DNA from: Planctomycetota bacterium
GTDB taxonomy: Bacteria > Planctomycetota > UBA1135 > UBA2386
Assembly: GCA_016716265.1 (NCBI GenBank)
Contig: JADJWQ010000001.1
Coordinates: 1,364,001 to 1,428,000, forward strand
Direction of reading: 5' to 3'
DNA: 64,000 nucleotides
Shown in pieces: positions 50,201-57,879 of the stretch (position 1 is the first letter of the stretch; every line of letters begins with the position of its first letter). The notes under the pieces are model-generated. The model did not search any database. It was given only the letters and a program-made list of their open reading frames with translations, and was not told the origin of the DNA. A program made the translations under genes and the position numbers.

Positions 50201-50406
50201 GTCGCAATGCGACCGTCCGGCTGTCCCGTGACGGGAAGGTCGTCTACAGCGGCACCGTGGCATCGCTGCGCCGCGAGAAGGACGACGTCCGCGAGGTGCG
50301 GTCGGGCTTCGAGTGCGGCCTGACCCTCAAGGACTTCAACGACATCAAGGAAGGCGACCGGCTGGACTTCTTCGAGATCCAGCTCGTCAAGCGCACGCTC
50401 GCGTGA
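47266..50406 (+). CDS. infB: Translation initiation factor IF-2
   Basis: 1046 residues. The start is taken at a TTG at 47266 because GGAG lies 5-6 bp before it and the protein then begins SKVRVYELAKEYGIKG, like other IF-2 N-termini; GTG codons at 47227 and 47233 are less well supported. The N-terminal domain is followed by a long Ala/Pro/Glu-rich linker (about 60-460), which includes an 18-bp DNA repeat coding Ala-Ala-Lys-Pro-Ala-Pro. A second IF2-N domain precedes the GTPase, with G1 GHVDHGKT (from 553), G3 DTPGHAAF and G4 NKCD. Domains II-IV follow to the end. It brings fMet-tRNA to the 30S subunit. Confidence 0.97.
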   Translation: MSKVRVYELAKEYGIKGPDLAKMLKEHGFEKVKSHMAVLDDATALHARAVIEAQGIAIQETDTPSTPAAGADSGSEATDDKLPRKKALPSPLGAATEESRPKPLPRPLPAVDDHAPKKKLPTPLARKKPLPRPAADTTERPRLPETTPSDADGAATSLDAAAAPTAPTSPDTTDDRLPVELPRPERAESDRPDAERAASTEDGPAAKPAPAAKPAPAAKPAVEETAQRTDRAAPADRDEGRAPADTAGAGREDTVSQSTVETAPPTLESAASVEADRGAQAERAAQVERPVDGADTGSPTTPAELVATGETAPDDAPAAEAAATPADAAKAGGEPERSVKRLLVPEAKAKVVGRIELSPEAIRDAKRRSSPGAVGGGGGGPGGARNPGGVSRDLRRAALRSTQSRSATGARGGGAAGGRNAPAARRGPGVGGRVRPGGRTGRGRGSQSNLSSTVDPNKVIEIEPPITVKALSEAIGVRVNDLIATLTFKLGVIGKNINSFLTNDEIELVGLEVKRNIKLVERREAEEELLQTIVDAREDVEIELRAPVVTFMGHVDHGKTTLLDALRQSDVVKGEAGGITQHVGAYKIHWHDGSQFVVLDTPGHAAFTQMRARGASITDIVVLVVAADDGVMPQTEEAIAHAKAADAEIVVAINKCDKPDANPRQVMQQLAVKGLQPEAWGGDVATVEVSALTGAGLDDLVEQIMLRAEVAELGAQPDAPGEAVVIESKQTPEQGVTVNVLVTNGTLRLRDQVLCGESLSRVRGIVDDRGRNLPEAGPSTPVQLIGLTSLPMPGDKLYVVNDKKKAREVVEDRERHARRQRLAERSKVTLETLQAKLQAREVEEIKIILKADVMGSLEPIRTSLSNLDTEEVKVNVIHSALGGITETDVSLAQASGAMVIGFNSTADSSARQAAERGGVEIRFYDVIYELVDDVKQVMEGRLKPEEVESLLGSAEIRAVFRSSRFGNIAGCYVTEGVARRNATVRLSRDGKVVYSGTVASLRREKDDVREVRSGFECGLTLKDFNDIKEGDRLDFFEIQLVKRTLA

Positions 50407-50498
50407 GCCGATCGACCTCTGGCCCCGCCCGCGCGCGAACGCGCACGGGCCTCGGGTCGGACGGGCGCACAGGGCGCAGGAACGCTGCCGGAGGCGAC

Positions 50499-50789
50499 GT
50501 GTTCATCGGCGTGCTGCAGTTCACCATGGCGATCCCTCACTCCCGCTCGCTGAAAGAGAAGCGCAGCGTGGTCCGCGGTCTGAAGGAGCAGCTCCGCCGC
50601 AACTTCAACGTGTCGATCGCGGAGATCGAGGACCTTGACGTATGGGACGTGGCGACCTTCGGCTGCACGATGGTCGGCAACGACGTCGCCCACCTCAACG
50701 GCGCACTCGACAAGCTCGTCGACGTGCTCGACGACTGGCGCGATGCGACTCTCGAGGACCACCAGCTGGAGATCCTCCGCCCCAACTGA
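50499..50789 (+). CDS. ylxP: YlxP/DUF503 family protein
   Basis: 96 residues from a GTG codon with GGAG 5 bp upstream. The start MFIGVLQFTMAIPHSRSLKEKRSVV and WDVATFGCTMVGND are the family's hallmarks. In many bacteria, including Bacillus, this small gene lies between infB and rbfA as it does here. The role is unknown, perhaps linked to ribosome assembly or translation by its context. The rbfA ATG follows one base after its stop. Confidence 0.93.
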   Translation: MFIGVLQFTMAIPHSRSLKEKRSVVRGLKEQLRRNFNVSIAEIEDLDVWDVATFGCTMVGNDVAHLNGALDKLVDVLDDWRDATLEDHQLEILRPN

Positions 50790-50790
50790 C

Positions 50791-51216
50791 ATGAACGAAC
50801 GACGGATCGAGCGCATCCAGAACCTGATCCGCCAGCGCGTCGCGAAGGTGCTGGACCAGGAGCTCGCGGACCCTCGGCGCGGTTTCGTCACCGTGACCCG
50901 CGTGAAGGTCGACCGCGAGATGCAGCAGTGCACGGTGTTCTGGAGCATCATCGGCGACGACAAGGCACGCCGGCTCAACGAGCAGATGCTGGCGGACGCC
51001 GCCCCCTTCGTGCAGCGCGAGGTCGCCGCCATCCTGCACACCCGGAACGTGCCACACGTGCGGTTCCGCTACGACGAGAGCCTCGCGGGCGCACAGCGGC
51101 TCGACGAGCTTCTGACAGAGCTGCGAATCCAGCGCGGGGACGGGCCCGAACCGCCCACGGCCGAGCGAGACAGGCCTCCCGTCGCAGAACGCGACACACC
51201 GCCGCCGCGTGACTGA
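50791..51216 (+). CDS. rbfA: 30S ribosome-binding factor A
   Basis: 141 residues. RbfA is a KH-type factor needed for late maturation of the 16S rRNA 5' end. The sequence shows RIQNLIRQRVAKVLDQELADPR at the start, then VTVTRVKVDREMQQCTVFWS and RNVPHVRFRYDESLAGAQRLDELL near the end of the fold. The last 25 residues are a Pro/Arg-rich tail not part of the domain. It is the last gene of the nusA-infB block; 51217-51452 downstream is empty. Confidence 0.95.
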   Translation: MNERRIERIQNLIRQRVAKVLDQELADPRRGFVTVTRVKVDREMQQCTVFWSIIGDDKARRLNEQMLADAAPFVQREVAAILHTRNVPHVRFRYDESLAGAQRLDELLTELRIQRGDGPEPPTAERDRPPVAERDTPPPRD

Positions 51217-51452
51217 CTTCGCGACAGCCCGCGGCATCCCCGTTCTCAACAGTCTCTCCACACCACCGCTGCGGTCGACCGCGACGCGACGTCTCACGCC
51301 GTGCCACCCAAGGCGTGATCTCGCAAGTCGACCCGGTTATCCTGCCGAAACCTGACCCGCCAGTCGGGTCGGGCCCGTAGTGGGCCGCAACCCCGGATCG
51401 GCCGCGCGATGCCATCGCGCGACTCGTTCCTTGCACCCACTGTTCCACCACC

Positions 51453-53423
51453 ATGATTGCCAAGACGAGTCGTCCCCTCGCCGCGGCAGCGCTCTGCTTG
51501 CTCCTCAGCGGCCTCGGCCGCGCCCAGGACCCCGTGTTCCCGGGCGCGACCTGGCCCACGGCGACGCCCGCGTCGCAAGGGCTCGACGGCAGCGTGCTGG
51601 ATGCCGGAGTCCGCGCGCTGCCGTTCCCGCTGAACTACGGTCCGCTGGTGGTGATCGCCAACGGCCATCTCGTCTACGCGATCGACTACCCCGCCAACGC
51701 GGGCATCGGCGGCATCGACACGCCGAAGCCGCTGTTCTCCTGCAGCAAGCTGGTGACCGGCATGGTCGCCGCGAGCCTGATCCAGCAGGGCACCCTCGCC
51801 GGTCTCGACGCGCTGATCCCGAACACGGTGCCCGGCGCCTGGGGATCGCGCTACCCAGGCGACTCGTCCGTGCGCATGTTCCTGGCGATGACCTCGGACT
51901 ACGGGCTGTCGCCGTACCATCCGAGCGGCGGACAGTACGCCTACAACAACAACGGGGTCGACTTCCTCGGTGAGCACCTCGCACGCACCCGGCTCGGGCT
52001 CGGTCCCGACCAGATGCATCAGGCGGTGCTCCGCACGCTGTACGCGACCATCGGGCATCAGGATCCGGTGCAGTTCGTCGGCCAATGGGGCGGCTGGGAT
52101 GGCGGCCTCCACACGAGCGCGCGCGACGCCGCGCGGCTCGGCTATCTGCTGCTCCGCAACGGCACCTGGCATGGCCAGCGCGTGCTCGACCCGGAATTCG
52201 TCGACGGCCTGTTCCGCTGTCAGATCCCGTCGTCGGCGCGACGCTACCAGTCGTCGACGCCGAACGAGAACTCCCAGTTCAACCAGCAGCACGTCACCGA
52301 TCAGCTCGGCGGCAACTGGTCGTTCGGCATGTGGAAGGTCGGGGCGGCGCGCGCCGACGGCACGTTCGAGATCGCCGCGGCCGAGGGATTCCGCGGCAAG
52401 CGCATCGTGCTGATGCCCCACGGCTCGCTGCCCGACCCGCTTCTCGAGGTCGTGCTGGTCACCCTGCCGTCGCCGAGCAACGAAGGTCCGAGCACGACGG
52501 TCTACGCCGACCTCGTGCGCCGTGCGGTTCGCACGCCGCCGTCCCATCCGGAGGAGGACCCGGCCGCGGTCATCGCGGCGTTCGACGATGGCCATCTGCT
52601 GCCGCTGCGGGCGCAGCTCGGCGCTCCATTCGTCCGCGACGGCCAGCTCGTCGTCGATGGCGAGGAGCGCCTCGTGCACGCCGCAACGGTGCTCGGCAGT
52701 GGCCATGCGTTGATCCGGACTTCCACCGGTCTCCCCCGCGGCGGCTGGCTCGGCGTGATCGGGCGCGCCCGCTCCGTCGCCGACGACTTCGGCACGCCGA
52801 ACGGCCCACAGTTCCTCGTGCGCGTGCGCCGGAGCCCGCAGGGCAGCGCGCTGCGCGCGGAGGTCGTGGCGCCGTCGATCGGTCTCACCGACGCTGCACC
52901 GTTCACCGGGCAGTGGCTCACCGTCGCCGACGGCTCCCAGCCCGTGACGATTCTCACGTCGTTCGTCGGCGACCGCGTGACCTGCTCGGTCGACGGCCAC
53001 GACCTGCTCGGCACGAACGGCTTCCGCGGAGTGCCCACGCCGTCGGGCGGCGGCTACGTTTCCCTGCGTGGAAGCGCGAGCGTCGACGAGACCGTCGAGG
53101 TCGACTACTTCCTGCTGCGCCGCGACGGTGGTGCGATCGCCCAGGTCGCGGTGAACAAGCGTGGGGAGCACTACGTCGCGATGTTCGGACCTCAGTCGGT
53201 CGCGACGTGGCAGGCGAGCAGCTTCTACTTCGAGATCGACCACGTCCGTTTCGATTCACGCACGTTCGGCGCCGCGCTGCCCTTCTTGTGGCCGAAGCGC
53301 TGGGGGCTCGACGAAGACCATTTCCTGGTGTCGTCCCACAATGCCATGGTGCAGCTGCCGCAGACCTCGATAAGCCTGCTGGTCGACTACCAGGGCCGCC
53401 GTGACGGCGTCGCCCTGCGGTGA
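51453..53423 (+). CDS. Exported serine hydrolase (beta-lactamase/class C-like) with C-terminal extension
   Basis: 656 residues with signal peptide ending GLGRA before Gln. Residues about 30-350 form a serine beta-lactamase-like domain of the class C/esterase/DD-peptidase type. The nucleophile is Ser96 and the general-base Lys99 in SCSKLV; the Tyr-x-Asn motif is AYNNNG near 168. The usual KTG box is not clear (FRGKRI may take its place). The last 300 residues are beta-rich and have no identified family. An esterase or peptidase activity outside the cell is more likely than resistance to beta-lactams. The stop is in a 17-bp duplication. Confidence 0.85.
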   Translation: MIAKTSRPLAAAALCLLLSGLGRAQDPVFPGATWPTATPASQGLDGSVLDAGVRALPFPLNYGPLVVIANGHLVYAIDYPANAGIGGIDTPKPLFSCSKLVTGMVAASLIQQGTLAGLDALIPNTVPGAWGSRYPGDSSVRMFLAMTSDYGLSPYHPSGGQYAYNNNGVDFLGEHLARTRLGLGPDQMHQAVLRTLYATIGHQDPVQFVGQWGGWDGGLHTSARDAARLGYLLLRNGTWHGQRVLDPEFVDGLFRCQIPSSARRYQSSTPNENSQFNQQHVTDQLGGNWSFGMWKVGAARADGTFEIAAAEGFRGKRIVLMPHGSLPDPLLEVVLVTLPSPSNEGPSTTVYADLVRRAVRTPPSHPEEDPAAVIAAFDDGHLLPLRAQLGAPFVRDGQLVVDGEERLVHAATVLGSGHALIRTSTGLPRGGWLGVIGRARSVADDFGTPNGPQFLVRVRRSPQGSALRAEVVAPSIGLTDAAPFTGQWLTVADGSQPVTILTSFVGDRVTCSVDGHDLLGTNGFRGVPTPSGGGYVSLRGSASVDETVEVDYFLLRRDGGAIAQVAVNKRGEHYVAMFGPQSVATWQASSFYFEIDHVRFDSRTFGAALPFLWPKRWGLDEDHFLVSSHNAMVQLPQTSISLLVDYQGRRDGVALR

Positions 53424-53441
53424 CCGTCGCCCTGCGGTGAC
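53408..53441. repeat. 17-bp tandem duplication at the 3' end of the serine hydrolase gene
   Basis: cgtcgccctgcggtgac occurs twice in direct succession (53408-53424, 53425-53441). The first copy holds the last codons and the TGA stop, so the second repeats the coding end just after it. It lies between convergent genes. Confidence 0.88.
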
Positions 53442-53448
53442 CAGGGAC

Positions 53449-54513
53449 TCAGGCGCGCACGCGCACCGCGTGCGTGCCGCGCGCGACGAGCGCGCCGACG
53501 TCGACCGCACACGGAGCGCCGGCATCCCGCAACCGGCGCATCGCCACCTCGACGTCGCCTTCCGAGATCGCGACGAGCAGGCCGCCCGACGTCTCGGCGT
53601 CGAACACGACCGCCGCGATCACCTCGTCCACGCCGGACTCGATCGCCACGACGTCGCCGAGGCGCTGCCGGGCGCGCTTGCCGCCGCCGGACACCGCCCC
53701 CTGTCGCACCAGCTCGGCGCAGCCTTCGAACAACGGCAATGCTGCCGACTCGAGCTCCAGCGTGAGCCGCGCACCGTCCGCCATCTCGCGGCCGTGGCCG
53801 GCCAGACCGAAACCGGTGACGTCCGTCGCGCCGTGCACTTCGAGATCGCGCAGAGCCAGGCAAGCCGCACGATTCAGCGTCGCCATCTGCTCCATCGCGC
53901 GCAGCACGAACGGCCCGTCCGGATCGACCAAGCCCTTCTTGAGCGCGGTGGACACGGTTCCCATGCCGAGCGGCTTCGTCAGCAGTATCCGGTCACCCTC
54001 GCGGCCGCCACCGTTCGGCCAGAACCGCTTCGGGTGCACGAGGCCGGTGACGGCGAGGCCGTACTTGATCTCGTGATCCTTGACCGAGTGCCCACCGCAC
54101 AACGCGGCGCCCGCCTCGCGCACCTTGTCGAGCCCGCCGGCGAGCACTTCGCCGAGCAGCTCGAGCGACAGCTCGGCAGGCCAGCCGACCAGGTTCAGCG
54201 CCGTCAGCGCCTCACCTCCCATCGCGTAGACGTCCGACAGCGCATTGGCCGCAGCGATACGCCCGAACCAGCGCGGGTCATCGACGATCGGCGGGAAGAA
54301 GTCCGTCGTGAGCACGAGCGCCCGCTCGTCGTCGAGACGGAACACCGCCGCATCCTCGAACGCGTCCGACGGTGTCAGCAGCGCGGGATGGGACAGCGGG
54401 CCCAGCTTGGCGAGGACCTGCCCGAGGCCCTCTTGCGACAGCTTGGCCGCTCAACCGGCGGCCGATGACCAGCGGGTCAGTCGGCGGTCCTCGTCGGGTC
54501 GTTGCACGTCCAT
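53449..54513 (-). CDS. selD: Selenide, water dikinase SelD (itself a selenoprotein, in-frame TGA)
   Basis: Makes selenophosphate, the selenium donor, from selenide and ATP. Read through one in-frame TGA at 54453-54451, the gene from the ATG at 54513 gives 354 residues, close to the 347 of E. coli SelD. The N-terminus LTRWSSAAG-Sec-AAKLSQEGL aligns with LTQYSHGAGCGCKISPKVL of E. coli; the TGA falls on the catalytic Cys17 as residue 21, and the essential Lys follows at 24. Downstream are TTDFFPPIVDDP, then GRIAAANALSDVYAMGG, CGGHSVKDHE and GATDVTGFGLAGH, all family hallmarks. A hairpin 18 nt after the TGA is a candidate SECIS. selA lies 38 bp upstream. A sequencing error or ordinary stop is unlikely because the frame is intact on both sides. 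Confidence 0.93.
54412..54432 (-). promoter_or_regulatory. Candidate bacterial SECIS hairpin in selD
   Basis: On the minus strand, 18 nt after the TGA, gagggcct pairs with aggtcctc (eight base pairs with one G-U) around a five-base loop, cgggc. Distance, stem size and the G-rich loop fit a bacterial SECIS, which SelB binds to insert selenocysteine. Confidence 0.65.
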
Positions 54514-54551
54514 CGCGATGGCCACGGCGTACGGCCGCGGTGGTCCCCGAA

Positions 54552-55925
54552 CTATACGGCGCGCACCCGGCTCCGCTCGACGGTCGCGGCGACCTCGTCG
54601 GCGGGCTCGTCGAACAGCGTGCGCAGGTCGAGGAGCAGCCTGCCGTCGGCCAGCCTAGGCCACAGCGGCAGGACGGGATCCGTGCGGAGCGCCCGCGCGA
54701 GCACGGCGCCCCCGTCGAGGGCGACGGCGAAAGAGGGAATCGGCCGGGCCGGGTTCGCACCGCTGCCGACGAACGACTCGCTCGGGACGACGACGCCACC
54801 CAGCCGCTCCCCGAGCCGCTCCGCCGCGGCGCCGAGTTCAGCCGGCTGACGCGCGATCGCGCGGAGCGTCGGGATCTCGGCGATCGGCGCACCGTCGCGG
54901 TAGATCCGCAGGGTCGCCTCGAGCGCGGCGAGCGTCAGCTTGTCGCAGCGGAACGCGCGGTACAGCGGGTGGCTGCGGCAGCGCGCGACGAGCGCCCGGT
55001 CCCCGACCAGGATGCCACACTGAGGGCCACCGAGCAGCTTGTCGCCACTGAAGCACACGAGCTCGGCGCCCGTGTCGACGCTGTCGCGGACGCGCGGCTC
55101 GCCGCTCAGCGGGGCCGGTGGCTCGTCGACGAGCAACCCCGAGCCGAGATCCTCGAACACCGGCACACCTACCTCGCGGCCGAGCTCGGCGAGCTCGGCG
55201 AGCTCCGGCGTGCCGGTGAAACCGAGAATGCGGAAGTTGCTCGGGTGGACCTTCACCAGCAGACCGGTGTCCGCTCCGATCGCGCTGCGGTAGTCGCGCA
55301 GATGCGTCCGGTTCGTCGCTCCGACCTCCACCATGCGGCAGCCCGCCTCGGCCATGACGTCGGGCATCCGGAAGCCGCCGCCGATCTCGACGAGCTCGCC
55401 ACGCGAGACGATCGCCTCGCGCCCCCCGGCAATGGCGCGCAGACACAGGTTGACGGCGGCCGCATTGTTGTTGACGACGAGCGCGTGGCCGACGCCGAGC
55501 AGCTCGCACAGCAGTTCGCGGACGATCTCCTCGCGTTGATTGCGCTCACCGGACCCGGGTTCGACCTCGACGACCGCATACCCGGCCGCGTCCAGCAGCG
55601 CACGGCGTGCGGCCTCCGCGAGCGGTGCGCGGCCGATGCCGGTGTGCAGCACGACACCGGTGCCGTTCAGCACGCGACGGTGCCGCGGCGCGACGTCGGC
55701 CTCCGCAACCGCGGCGACTCGCGCGGCGACCGCCGGCAGCGTCGCGTCGGCGCTGGCCGCGAGACCGTCGCGCAGCGCGGTGCGGAGCTCGTCGAGGACG
55801 CGACGAGACGCGCGCAGCACCGCGGGCCGCGGCAACGCAGCAACGAGCTCGCTGCGCGCGATCGCATCGACGGCGGGCAGGCTGCGCAGGAGCTCGCGAA
55901 CGTCGTGGGGGATCTGCGTTCCCAT
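54552..55925 (-). CDS. selA: L-seryl-tRNA(Sec) selenium transferase
   Basis: 457-residue PLP enzyme that turns Ser-tRNA(Sec) into Sec-tRNA(Sec) using selenophosphate. The N-terminal helical domain begins IPHDVRELLRSLPAVDAI. The active site has VNNNAAAVNLCL, then EIGGGFRMPDVM and the PLP lysine Lys296 in CFSGDKLLGGPQ. The start at 55925 matches the family (E. coli 463 residues). It is upstream of selD on the same strand, a typical pair. No selB or tRNA-Sec gene was found in the window. Confidence 0.97.
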   Translation of the reverse strand: MGTQIPHDVRELLRSLPAVDAIARSELVAALPRPAVLRASRRVLDELRTALRDGLAASADATLPAVAARVAAVAEADVAPRHRRVLNGTGVVLHTGIGRAPLAEAARRALLDAAGYAVVEVEPGSGERNQREEIVRELLCELLGVGHALVVNNNAAAVNLCLRAIAGGREAIVSRGELVEIGGGFRMPDVMAEAGCRMVEVGATNRTHLRDYRSAIGADTGLLVKVHPSNFRILGFTGTPELAELAELGREVGVPVFEDLGSGLLVDEPPAPLSGEPRVRDSVDTGAELVCFSGDKLLGGPQCGILVGDRALVARCRSHPLYRAFRCDKLTLAALEATLRIYRDGAPIAEIPTLRAIARQPAELGAAAERLGERLGGVVVPSESFVGSGANPARPIPSFAVALDGGAVLARALRTDPVLPLWPRLADGRLLLDLRTLFDEPADEVAATVERSRVRAV

Positions 55926-55995
55926 GGGTCGGAACCCGGTGGAGCGCAGCTCGAGAGGAGCCGCGCGCGCGGCACGGTGGGGCGCGAGCGATTCC

Positions 55996-56023
55996 TTCAC
56001 ATGCTCCCGGGTGTCGCTAGGAT
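55996..56023 (+). promoter_or_regulatory. Candidate promoter of recJ, giving a leaderless message
   Basis: ttcaca (55996-56001) and taggat (56018-56023) are 16 bp apart on the plus strand. Transcription would start at about 56030-56031, at the recJ ATG itself, so the message would have almost no leader. Confidence 0.45.
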
Positions 56024-56030
56024 ACCGGCG

Positions 56031-57770
56031 ATGCCTTCCGAGCGCCTGCCGACGACCGTCCCCGAGCCGGACCCTCGGGAGCGGGCTCTCGCGAGGACCA
56101 TCCAGCAACCGGACCTGGTGGCCCGCGTGCTGCTCGCACGCGGCTACGACGACCCCGACCGCGCGCGGATGGTGCTCCGCCCGGACCTGTCGTCGCTGTC
56201 CGACCCGTTCGCGTTCGCGCAGATGGAGCGCGCGGTGGAGCGGGTCCGGGAGGCGATCCGCGATGGCCAGCGCATCCTGATCCACGGCGACTACGACGTC
56301 GACGGCATCAGCGGCACGGTGCTGCTGCTGAAGTTCTTCGCGCTGATGCAGGCCGACGTGAAGCCGTTCATCCCGGATCGACGCGACGGCTACTCGTTCA
56401 CGCGCTCGTCGCTCGAGACGGTTCGGGACGGCGGCTACCGGCTGTGCATCTCGGTCGACAACGGCACGAATGCAGTCGACCTCGTGAAGGAGATCGAGGC
56501 CGCCGGCTGCGACGTGATCGTCACCGATCATCACGGCACGTCCGAGAACGTCGTCGACTGTTGCGCGCTGCTGAACCCGCGGTTGCCAGACAGCGGCTAC
56601 GCGGATCGCGACCTCGCCGGCTGCGGCGTCGCGTTCCGTCTGGCGGCGGCGGTCGCGCAGTCGTTCAGCCACGGCCGCCGCGTGGCCGAGGAGTTCCGGA
56701 CGTTCCTCGTCGATGCGATGGCCTACGTCGCGCTCGGCACGATCGCCGACGTCGCGCCGCTGCGCGGCGAGAACCGCACGATGGTCTTCCACGGGCTGCG
56801 CGCGCTCGCGGTCAGCCGCAATCCCGGCATCCGCGCCCTCCTCGACTGTGCCGGGCTATCGAATCGCACACCGGACGCCGAGGACATCGCGTTCCGGATC
56901 GCACCGCTCATCAATGCCGCTGGCCGGATGGGCAGCGCGCTCGAGGCCGTCGACCTGCTGATGGCGCCGGGCTATCAGGAGGCCCAGCAGGCGGCGAAGG
57001 CGCTGGAGCGACACAACGAGCGGCGCCGCCGGGTCGAGCGAGAGCTGCTGGAACGTGTGCGGCGGGACGCCGAGTCCCGCGACGAGCCGATCCTCGTGCT
57101 CGGCGGCGACGACTGGCACCCCGGCGTGCTCGGGATCGTCGCGGCACGCCTGGCGGAGACCACCGGCAAACCGACGATCCTGGTGTCGTTCGACGGCGAG
57201 GTCGGGCGCGGCTCCGGGCGATCGCCAGGCGGCATCCATCTGCGCGAGGCGATGCGGGCGTGCTCCGACCTGCTGATCAACTCCGGTGGCCACGCGGCGG
57301 CGGCCGGCCTCGAGATCCGGCGCGACCGCCTCGATGCCTTCCGTGAACGCATCAACGGACTGGCGGACGAGCTCCTGGCGCCGCAGGCGCCGATCGAGAC
57401 CGACGGTGCCGTCGAGTTCTCCGAGCTCGAGCCGCGCGACGTGCGGATGCTCGATCAGCTCGGCCCGTTCGGTGCCGGCAATGCCCGGCCGCGCTTCGTC
57501 ACGCGTGACGTCCGATTGGTCGGCTCCCCGCACATCGACGCACGCACCGGCGACGTGCGGTGCCGCGCCGCGCGCGAAGGCATCGTTCTGCCAGCACGCC
57601 TGCGCGGCGGGATGCGACATTTCGAGACGATCCGCACGCTGCGCGATCCGCTCGACGTCGTTCACAGTCCGCGGCTCGCACCACGCACCGACGACGGCCC
57701 GGTCGAGCTCGTGATCTGGCAGGTCGAGCGACCCGCCGCGAACGGTGACGAGCGGCTCGTGTTCCCCTGA
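56031..57770 (+). CDS. recJ: Single-stranded-DNA-specific exonuclease RecJ
   Basis: 579 residues. RecJ degrades single-stranded DNA 5' to 3' in recombination and repair. The DHH-phosphoesterase motifs are present: LIHGDYDVDGISGT (metal-binding Asp), SVDNGTNA, VTDHHGTSE and ALGTIADVAPLRGENR; the DHHA1 domain has GRGSGRSPGGIHLREA and INSGGHAAAAGLEI. The OB-like nucleic-acid-binding domain forms the end. It is divergent from selA (105 bp). An ATG at 56001 in the same frame is an alternative start but would overlap the promoter. Confidence 0.96.
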   Translation: MPSERLPTTVPEPDPRERALARTIQQPDLVARVLLARGYDDPDRARMVLRPDLSSLSDPFAFAQMERAVERVREAIRDGQRILIHGDYDVDGISGTVLLLKFFALMQADVKPFIPDRRDGYSFTRSSLETVRDGGYRLCISVDNGTNAVDLVKEIEAAGCDVIVTDHHGTSENVVDCCALLNPRLPDSGYADRDLAGCGVAFRLAAAVAQSFSHGRRVAEEFRTFLVDAMAYVALGTIADVAPLRGENRTMVFHGLRALAVSRNPGIRALLDCAGLSNRTPDAEDIAFRIAPLINAAGRMGSALEAVDLLMAPGYQEAQQAAKALERHNERRRRVERELLERVRRDAESRDEPILVLGGDDWHPGVLGIVAARLAETTGKPTILVSFDGEVGRGSGRSPGGIHLREAMRACSDLLINSGGHAAAAGLEIRRDRLDAFRERINGLADELLAPQAPIETDGAVEFSELEPRDVRMLDQLGPFGAGNARPRFVTRDVRLVGSPHIDARTGDVRCRAAREGIVLPARLRGGMRHFETIRTLRDPLDVVHSPRLAPRTDDGPVELVIWQVERPAANGDERLVFP

Positions 57771-57879
57771 CGCGCTCGTCGTAGGGGCCGCGCGGCACGC
57801 ACTTCCGTGCGTGTGTGCGCCGCCCCGCTGCAAACGACTCCCGACCCGCCAACAGCGCGCCGGGGATCCACCTCCACAC

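Noticed and set aside
53449..54345. SelD starting after the TGA as a shorter, N-terminally truncated protein
   Set aside because: This would remove the catalytic Cys/Sec and the essential Lys, while the upstream codons match the family exactly. Readthrough by selenocysteine explains all of it.
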